64,000 nt of DNA from Flavobacterium sandaracinum (GTDB lineage Bacteria; Bacteroidota; Bacteroidia; Flavobacteriales; Flavobacteriaceae): positions 186,001-250,000 of the forward strand of contig NZ_SMFN01000003.1 of the NCBI RefSeq assembly GCF_004349135.1. Direction: 5' to 3'. A program made the translations under genes and the position numbers. This document shows, piece by piece, positions 57,852 through 64,000 of the stretch (within the stretch, counting starts at the first letter, position 1; each line of letters begins with the position of its first letter). The notes beneath the pieces are model-generated. The model was given only the letters and a program-made list of their open reading frames with translations, did not search any database and was not told the DNA's origin.

Positions 57852-58841
57852 ATGAAAGCAAAAACGATTACCGAAAAAACTAATTTACATCCTAGAAATC
57901 TGGATAGATTTGGATATAATTTTGAGCAATTAATAGAAAAATCTCCTGAATTACAGCATTTTGTTTCAATAAATGAGCATAATATAGAAACTATTGATTT
58001 TAGTAATCCTGATGCAGTAAAGTCGCTTAACAAAGCATTATTGTTATCTCATTACGACATTCAAAACTGGGACATTCCAGCAAATTATCTTTGTCCACCG
58101 ATTCCCGGAAGAGCGGATTACATTCATTATATAGCAGATTTATTAGCTTCCAGCAACAACGGAATCATTCCTGAAGGAGAAACTGTTCAAGGTTTAGACA
58201 TTGGTGTAGGTGCCAATTGCATTTATCCAATAATTGGTAATTCAGCCTACGGATGGAGTTTTGTAGGAACCGATATCGATTTGAAAGCTATTGAAAATTG
58301 TAGCGCCATCATTGAAGAAAATCCAAAACTGATTGATGCCATTAGTTTACAACAGCAAACGGAATCGCGTTATATTTTTAAAAACATAATCACTCCCGAA
58401 GACCGATTTACGTTTACCATTTGCAATCCTCCTTTTCATGCCTCACAAGAGGAAGCTACGAAAAGCACGGTTCGAAAAATCAATAATTTAGAATCCCGAG
58501 GCTCCGAGAGCAAAGCAACAACCCGACGCATAGCCGAACGGAGCGAAGCTAAACCCGTTTTAAATTTTGGAGGTCATAATGCTGAATTGTGGTGTGAAGG
58601 CGGTGAGCTAGGTTTCGTGACCCAAATGATTTACGAAAGTGCTAAATATCCAATGCAGTGTTTATGGTTTACTACTTTGGTATCCAAAAAAGAAAATCTT
58701 TCCAGTCTTTACAAAACACTAAACAAAGTAAGTGCAGTCGAAATTAAAACGATTGATATGGCTCAAGGCCAAAAAACAAGCCGAATAATAGCTTGGACTT
58801 TCCTGAGTGAAGCACAACAAAAAGCCTGGAAGTTCGAATAA
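57852..58841 (+). CDS. rlmF: 23S rRNA (adenine1618-N6)-methyltransferase RlmF
   Basis: 329 residues. NLHPRNLDRFGYNFEQL opens the family, GLDIGVGANCIYPIIG is the SAM-binding glycine loop, TICNPPFHAS is the catalytic NPPF motif, and LNFGGHNAELWCEGGE follows. Between NPPF and LNFGG, residues about 214-233 (ESRGSESKATTRRIAERSEA) form an extra Arg/Ser-rich stretch encoded by a GC-rich palindromic segment, which looks like an in-frame repeat insertion. Reading frame is intact. Methylates A1618 of 23S rRNA. Confidence 0.93.
   Translation: MKAKTITEKTNLHPRNLDRFGYNFEQLIEKSPELQHFVSINEHNIETIDFSNPDAVKSLNKALLLSHYDIQNWDIPANYLCPPIPGRADYIHYIADLLASSNNGIIPEGETVQGLDIGVGANCIYPIIGNSAYGWSFVGTDIDLKAIENCSAIIEENPKLIDAISLQQQTESRYIFKNIITPEDRFTFTICNPPFHASQEEATKSTVRKINNLESRGSESKATTRRIAERSEAKPVLNFGGHNAELWCEGGELGFVTQMIYESAKYPMQCLWFTTLVSKKENLSSLYKTLNKVSAVEIKTIDMAQGQKTSRIIAWTFLSEAQQKAWKFE
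58491..58550. repeat. Palindromic repeat inserted in frame within rlmF
   Basis: A roughly 60-bp GC-richer segment with GCTCCG (58501-58506) and CGGAGC (58539-58544) as inverted arms, ending GGAGCGAAGCT. It adds 20 residues in a surface-type position between conserved motifs. Its length is a multiple of three. Confidence 0.55.
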
Positions 58842-59245
58842 AAACTCCTATTTAGTTTAAGCAATCAATCCCAACAATCATTCTTGATAGTCGGGAAAAT
58901 CAACCTGCACCTATATTTCTTACTATTATGCATTTAAAATAAAGTCCTTAAAAACTTCCATAATTAAATCCATAATTAAACTTCTCTAAATTTACTTTAC
59001 CGAAAAAAAAATACTGTTATTCATAAATAGTTGTATTTCTTGCTACTTTCAAGAGTAAAAGATCATTTTAACATAATTTTACGTAGATTTGGTAAAGAAA
59101 TCTTTAATTAATTATAAAGAAATTTCTTTTATAACGCATTAAAAAGGCAACTGAAAACTGAACTTTTTAAACTAAAAAAGCCAAATTAATTATTCTTTTT
59201 CAGATTATTTTTTGTGTTTAAAGTCAATGTTCTAATTTAAACTAA
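58842..59245. other. Intergenic region upstream of the ECF sigma gene
   Basis: About 400 bp with no gene. TAGATTTG at 59084-59091 matches TAnnTTTG and could give the sigma gene a leader of about 150 nt. No hairpin of note. Confidence 0.4.
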
Positions 59246-59857
59246 ATGGTAAAAAAGCAACTGTCACACACCGAAATACTTGATGATTCCATACTATGGA
59301 ACAGTCTAAAAGAAGGGAATGAAAATGCTTTTTCTATACTTTTCAAAAGACATTATGCACATTTAGTCCGTTATGGAAATTCATTTCTTCCTTTTCCTGA
59401 AAAAGTGCAAGACTGCGTTCAAGATGTTTTTACTGACATTTGGATTTACAGAGAAAAATTGAGTGATAAAGTGGTTGTAAAAGCCTATTTATTAGCCTGT
59501 GTTCGCAAGCGTATAACTAGATCACAAGAACGGGATCGTATTTTTCGCCTGAGCAGCTCTATAGATACGGTTGAATTTTTATTTGATTTTTCAATTGAAC
59601 ATGATCGTATCTCAGAGGAAACGACAGCTTCTAAAGTGTCACATCTCAATCATTTGATAAATGGTTTGCCTTCTCGACAAAAAGAAGCCTTATATCTTCG
59701 TTACACCCAAGAACTTACCGTAGACCAAATTGCCGATACATTGGACATTAATTATCAATCGGCAAACAATCTTTTGCACCGTGCTTTGTTGAGCTTACGC
59801 AAAGATTGGAAAGGAAACATCTGCTGCATTTTAATGCTTGTTTCGCTCACATTTTAA
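59246..59857 (+). CDS. ECF RNA polymerase sigma factor (FecI-like, Bacteroidetes group)
   Basis: 203 residues. Region 2 (about 18-88) has FSILFKRHYAHLVRYG and CVQDVFTDIWIYRE; region 4 (about 130-190) has GLPSRQKEALYLRYTQELTVDQIADTLDINYQSANNLLHRAL. No region 3. It probably directs the downstream receptor gene and is held by the FecR protein encoded 88 nt further on. Confidence 0.92.
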   Translation: MVKKQLSHTEILDDSILWNSLKEGNENAFSILFKRHYAHLVRYGNSFLPFPEKVQDCVQDVFTDIWIYREKLSDKVVVKAYLLACVRKRITRSQERDRIFRLSSSIDTVEFLFDFSIEHDRISEETTASKVSHLNHLINGLPSRQKEALYLRYTQELTVDQIADTLDINYQSANNLLHRALLSLRKDWKGNICCILMLVSLTF

Positions 59858-59945
59858 TCTTCGGAAAAATAATTTAAAAAAAAACACTATTTAGTGAGTA
59901 TCAATTAAAAAGATGGTCCTCTCTATAATTGTAACCCTTTTTTTG

Positions 59946-61058
59946 ATGCAACACCGTACTAATTATACCGAAATAGAACACTTTTTAGCTGATGAATCAT
60001 TCCGATTATGGGTGTATTTCAATGATGATCAACACCAATGGGAAGAATGGACTTTAGAAAATTCCAATCGTGCTAAATTAGTTGAAGAAGCCAGATTATG
60101 GTTGTTAGCAATGAAAGCACCTACTGATGATCTATCTTCAGATGAAGTGCAAAATGCATTGGAAAATACTTGGAAAAAAATTGAAAGAGTAGAAGAAGAT
60201 AAAAAGGAAAAACCAGTTCTTAAGCTTTTGAGAAAAAGATGGTTTAACGGAGTTGCGGCTGTTTTGATTTTAAGCCTTTTAACCGGATGGTTGTACAATC
60301 AAACCAACAGTGATAATGATTCCGCACTAACGTATAGTGAACTTATCAATGAAAACGAAGAAGGCTTGGTGGAACAAACGAATAATTCAGACAAACCACA
60401 AATCATAACATTATCCGACGGAAGTTCAGTTTTATTGCAACCCAACAGCAAATTAAGTTATCCTAAAATATTTGCGGGTAATGAACGAAAAGTGTACTTA
60501 TCCGGCGAAGGCTTTTTCGAAATTAGCAAAGACCCTAAAAAGCCATTTTTTGTATTTGCGAATGAAATCGTTACAAAAGTAGTCGGAACCAGTTTCAAAA
60601 TAAAAGCATACGCTAATCAACCAAATGTAGAAGTTGTGGTTCGGACTGGAAAAGTAAAAGTAAGATCGAATGAATTAATCTCAAATTCAGAAGACGAGTT
60701 GATTGTTTTATTACCCAATCAAGCGTTGCGATTCGTTCGGAAAAACTTAAGTTTTAAAAAGATTACTGATATCACACAAGATGAGTCTTTGAGTCGTTCC
60801 ACAAGTAATATAGAACAATTAGGATTTGAATTCACCGATATTCCTGTGGCACAAATTTTCAAAACTATTGAACAGGCGTATTTGGTAAAAATTGATTTTC
60901 CTCAATCCAAATTAAAAGACTGTTACCTTACCACTTCTTTAAGCGATCAACCTTTACCTGAAAAGCTTAAAATTATTTGCAAAAGCCTTGGAAACAATAC
61001 GAGTTATGAAATGAATGGAAACCAAATTATAATTATATCAAATGGATGTAACGAATAA
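59946..61058 (+). CDS. FecR-family anti-sigma factor
   Basis: 370 residues from ATG 59946. The N-terminal cytoplasmic anti-sigma region (FLADESFRLWVYFNDD) is followed by one membrane helix (about 97-113, FNGVAAVLILSLLTGWLY), a periplasmic FecR domain with TLSDGSSVLLQPNSKLSYP and VVGTSFKIKAY, and a DUF4974 C-terminus (FEFTDIPVAQIFKTIEQAY). It transduces a signal from the STN domain of the receptor to the sigma factor. Confidence 0.93.
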   Translation: MQHRTNYTEIEHFLADESFRLWVYFNDDQHQWEEWTLENSNRAKLVEEARLWLLAMKAPTDDLSSDEVQNALENTWKKIERVEEDKKEKPVLKLLRKRWFNGVAAVLILSLLTGWLYNQTNSDNDSALTYSELINENEEGLVEQTNNSDKPQIITLSDGSSVLLQPNSKLSYPKIFAGNERKVYLSGEGFFEISKDPKKPFFVFANEIVTKVVGTSFKIKAYANQPNVEVVVRTGKVKVRSNELISNSEDELIVLLPNQALRFVRKNLSFKKITDITQDESLSRSTSNIEQLGFEFTDIPVAQIFKTIEQAYLVKIDFPQSKLKDCYLTTSLSDQPLPEKLKIICKSLGNNTSYEMNGNQIIIISNGCNE

Positions 61059-61087
61059 TAACTTGCCTATGAACTAAAAATTACAAT

Positions 61088-61209
61088 AAAAAAGCGCCGA
61101 AAATGCTGTAACATTCTCGACGCCTTGACTAAAATCAATTCACTCTCTGTAAAGAGTAATTGCTTTGTTCTACCAATAACCTAACTAACGAATATTAATA
61201 AAAACAGAC
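61088..61209 (-). ncRNA. Candidate minus-strand small RNA between fecR and the TonB receptor
   Basis: On the minus strand, TAATTTTG (61217-61210) with TTG 20 nt upstream forms a consensus promoter that overlaps the ATG of the TonB receptor gene on the other strand. The expected transcript of about 115 nt contains a CAATTACTCT/AGAGTGAATTG hairpin and ends in an imperfect stem (GGCGTCGAGAATG with CATTTTCGGCGC) followed by six T. No minus-strand gene is near, so the terminator needs another explanation. The same hairpins could instead act as part of the plus-strand leader. Confidence 0.5.
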
Positions 61210-61216
61210 CAAAATT

Positions 61217-64000
61217 ATGAAAAAAACCGTCTTCAAACAACGACTACTAATTCGAATTATGAAAATAACCTTATTTCAATTTGTTTTAGCCCTTGTCTTT
61301 TCAAGTATAACATTTGCGAATAATATCAGAGGTCAAAAAAAACTAGACACAAAAGTAACTATTACCGTGACCGATTTGAACTTAGATACTGCTTTGTCTA
61401 AACTTGAAAAATTGGCACATGTAAAATTTTCGTATAATTCGAGAATGTCACAATTGAATCAAAAAGTGAGTGTTTATGCTAACAACGAAGCTTTATCTAG
61501 TGTATTGACTCGCATTTTGAAACCATTAAAAATGAACTATACCGAAGTAAGTAATCAAATTATTTTACAAAAAGAAGGTATTGCTAACACCGGAATGAAT
61601 GGTGAATTTTTCTCTTCTTTAAATCAAAATACAACTGCCGAGATTATCAAAGGTCGTGTAGTGGATGAAAAAGGAGAATCGTTACCTGGCGTGACAATTA
61701 TCGTAAAAGGAACAACAAAAGGAACAACAACAGATATCGATGGAACGTATACCATCAGCGCTGAAATTGGAGACGTTTTACAATTTTCTTATGTGGGATT
61801 AGAAACTAAATCGTTGAAGGTAACCGGAACTACATTAAACGTTACTTTAATGGGAAGTGGCGAAACACTTCAAGATGTTGTTGTAATCGGATCCAGAAAT
61901 CCAACCAGAACAGTCACTGAATCTGCAGTACCTATTGATGTGATTTCTATGAAAGAGATCGCTTCACAAGGGGCTCAAACGAATTTGAATCAGATTTTAA
62001 ATATGGTTGCGCCATCATTTACATCAAATACAACCACTGTAGCTGATGGAACAGATCACATTGACCCTGCTCAATTAAGAGGTTTAGGACCAGACCAAGT
62101 TTTAGTTTTATTAAATGGAAAACGACGTCATACGTCCTCTTTAGTAAACATCAATGGATCACCTGGTAGAGGAGCTGTAGGTACCGACTTAAATTCCATT
62201 CCCGCTTTTGCTATCGAAAAAATTGAAGTATTAAGAGATGGGGCTTCAGCTCAATATGGCTCAGATGCTATTGCTGGTGTAATCAACATCAACATGAAAA
62301 AAGACACTAAAAAATTAGAAGTAAACCTTTTTGGTGGAAGTCATTTTTCTAAAAATGCTAACGACCATACCGGCGGAAATGATGGAAACAACATTCAAAT
62401 TGACTTGAACTACGGAACAAATTTAGGAAAGGAAAAAAGTTTCATTAATGTTACGGCAAGCGCTCAATTGAGAGGCCAAACAAGTCGTGCTAAAGAAGTT
62501 ACCGGAAGTTTATTCAACCGATACAATGCTGTTGAAGAAAGAGCTAGAATAGCAGGTATTAACATCAATAGTTTATATGCGAATACGTTAAACACTACCC
62601 CTGGTTTTTACAATGGTTTGTTGAACACAATTAATACGTATGCACAACAAGTAAGTTATTTTGATGCAACAACAAAAACTGCTATTCAAACTGCCGCATC
62701 GACAGGAAATTTATCTGGGATGAGAACTTTGTTAGGAGCTGATGTAACTTCGGACGAACTTGCTGCTAGAGGCTTAGTACGAAACGATTTTAATATGAAA
62801 GTTGGTCAATCATCACTTCAAAGCTCACAATTCTTTGTAAATGCTGCCTATCCTTTAACTGATAAATTAGAGTTGTATGCTTTTGGAGGGAACAGCCACA
62901 GAACTGGTGAAGCTGCTGGATTTTACAGAAGACCTAATCAATCTAGATCGTATACTGGTTTGTATCCAAATGGTTTTTTACCTGAAATCCATTCGACAAT
63001 TAACGATATTTCAGCAGCAGCAGGATTGAGAGGTATTATTTTTGGTAATTGGAATTTTGACTTGAGTAATACTTTTGGTAGAAACAGTTTTGATTATGGT
63101 GTTGAAAACACCGTCAATTCTTCCATGAGAGAAAATTCTCCAACTACTTTTGATGCAGGTGGATTGGCATTTAGCCAAAACACAACCAATTTTGACATGA
63201 ATCAAAAGTTTGGTGATTTGAACGTTGCTTTTGGAGCTGAATATCGCAATGAAAACTATAGTATTAGTGCAGGACAACCTGAATCATATAATTTATATGA
63301 TATAAACGGTGATGTTGCTTTACCAGGAGTAACCCCTGCTAATCTGATCGTAACTGATTTCTTTGGATCTATTAGAGGAAATGGTTCCCAAGTATTTCCA
63401 GGTTTCAGACCAGCAAATGCTGTTGAAAAAGGACGTAACAGTACCGCTATTTATGGAGATCTTGAATACGATGTTACAGAAAAATGGTTATTGAACGGAG
63501 CCGTTCGTTTTGAAAACTATTCTGATTTTGGAAACACTACTAATTTTAAAGTTGCCAGTCGTTATAAACTAACAGACAACATTAATTTGCGTGGTGCCGT
63601 TTCCACAGGTTTCCGCGCTCCTTCTTTACACCAAATCAATTTTAACGCTACCGCTACGCAATTTGTTGGTGGCGTACCATTTGAAGTAAGTACATTTAGT
63701 AATGACTCTCCAGCAGCTAAAGCCCTTGGAATTCCACAATTGAAACAAGAAGAATCTAAAAGTGCTAGTATTGGTTTTACCGCTAAAATTCCAGCAGCAA
63801 ATTTAACTTTAACTGCCGATGCTTATATTGTTAGAATAGATGACAGAGTAACTTTGACGGATCAATTTTCTCGTCCATCGGGAACGTTTGCTGCAGGAAC
63901 ACCACAGAGAGAGCTTCAATTACAATTTGATCTAGCTGGAGCAAATGCGGCTACCTTTTTTGCCAATGCTATTAGTACCGAGTCTAAAGGTATTGATATC
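61217..64000 (+). CDS. TonB-dependent receptor with STN signalling domain (runs off the window)
   Basis: 928 codons to the window edge without a stop, C-terminus missing. Signal peptide (ITLFQFVLALVFSSITFA), STN domain (about 45-110, ITVTDLNLDTALSKLEKLAHVKFSY), CarboxypepD_reg-like domain (about 150-220, IKGRVVDEKGESLPGVTIIV), plug (about 225-340, QLRGLGPDQVLVLLNGKRRH) and barrel strands. With the sigma factor and FecR upstream it forms a FecIRA-type signalling trio. Ligand unknown. Confidence 0.93.
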   Translation, partial: MKKTVFKQRLLIRIMKITLFQFVLALVFSSITFANNIRGQKKLDTKVTITVTDLNLDTALSKLEKLAHVKFSYNSRMSQLNQKVSVYANNEALSSVLTRILKPLKMNYTEVSNQIILQKEGIANTGMNGEFFSSLNQNTTAEIIKGRVVDEKGESLPGVTIIVKGTTKGTTTDIDGTYTISAEIGDVLQFSYVGLETKSLKVTGTTLNVTLMGSGETLQDVVVIGSRNPTRTVTESAVPIDVISMKEIASQGAQTNLNQILNMVAPSFTSNTTTVADGTDHIDPAQLRGLGPDQVLVLLNGKRRHTSSLVNINGSPGRGAVGTDLNSIPAFAIEKIEVLRDGASAQYGSDAIAGVININMKKDTKKLEVNLFGGSHFSKNANDHTGGNDGNNIQIDLNYGTNLGKEKSFINVTASAQLRGQTSRAKEVTGSLFNRYNAVEERARIAGININSLYANTLNTTPGFYNGLLNTINTYAQQVSYFDATTKTAIQTAASTGNLSGMRTLLGADVTSDELAARGLVRNDFNMKVGQSSLQSSQFFVNAAYPLTDKLELYAFGGNSHRTGEAAGFYRRPNQSRSYTGLYPNGFLPEIHSTINDISAAAGLRGIIFGNWNFDLSNTFGRNSFDYGVENTVNSSMRENSPTTFDAGGLAFSQNTTNFDMNQKFGDLNVAFGAEYRNENYSISAGQPESYNLYDINGDVALPGVTPANLIVTDFFGSIRGNGSQVFPGFRPANAVEKGRNSTAIYGDLEYDVTEKWLLNGAVRFENYSDFGNTTNFKVASRYKLTDNINLRGAVSTGFRAPSLHQINFNATATQFVGGVPFEVSTFSNDSPAAKALGIPQLKQEESKSASIGFTAKIPAANLTLTADAYIVRIDDRVTLTDQFSRPSGTFAAGTPQRELQLQFDLAGANAATFFANAISTESKGIDI

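Overview
The window reads as a chromosomal segment of a low-GC Bacteroidetes, most likely a Flavobacterium or close relative. The support is AT-rich DNA, Bacteroidetes-type promoters (TTG about 17-20 nt upstream of TAnnTTTG) before many genes, few Shine-Dalgarno sites, several TTG starts, and lineage-typical families: DUF4834, DUF3276, DUF5723, DUF4249, YfhO-like proteins, a monomeric isocitrate dehydrogenase, Leu/Phe/Val dehydrogenase, TonB receptors with carboxypeptidase-like plug extensions, and an ECF sigma/FecR/STN-receptor trio. I see no IS element, prophage, CRISPR array, tRNA or rRNA.

Layout. 1-5.2 kb: the 5' part of a large secreted propeller-type regulator, diverging from uvrA. 5.3-12 kb (minus strand): a polysaccharide flippase, a glycosyltransferase, a small nucleotidyltransferase cluster and a large YfhO-like membrane protein, i.e. 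surface-glycan genes. 12-16 kb: an outer-membrane-like protein, a GNAT-like protein, a pseudogene broken only by nonsense codons, and an alpha-oxoamine synthase of the sphingolipid/sulfonolipid type. 16-22.2 kb: a gene-poor, decayed island holding only a NYN-LOTUS protein and a convergent hybrid histidine kinase, then three tandem related small-RNA-like units on the minus strand. 22.2-45.8 kb: mainly housekeeping genes (rdgB, DEAD-box helicase, guaB, P-type ATPase, HMG-CoA lyase, pyrD, pepT, yajC, nusB, leucine dehydrogenase, ABC exporter, csaA, a cyclophilin-FKBP fusion). 46-53.4 kb: M14 peptidase, trmD, a four-helix-bundle (IVP-type) gene in repeat-rich DNA inserted between trmD and rplS, then icd. 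53.5-57 kb: TonB receptor plus DUF4249 lipoprotein. 57-59 kb: thiamine pyrophosphokinase and rlmF, the latter carrying an in-frame palindromic insertion. 59-64 kb: ECF sigma factor, FecR anti-sigma and STN-TonB receptor, with a possible antisense small RNA between the last two.

The most novel-looking signals are in non-coding DNA. The three-copy array at about 21.29-22.03 kb has a promoter, a conserved 5' end, covarying closing stems and an intrinsic terminator in its two intact copies; the third copy is decayed. A separate minus-strand unit at about 61.09-61.22 kb has the same architecture and its promoter overlaps the start codon of the TonB receptor. All functional calls rest on reading the sequence and knowledge of families; no database search was run.
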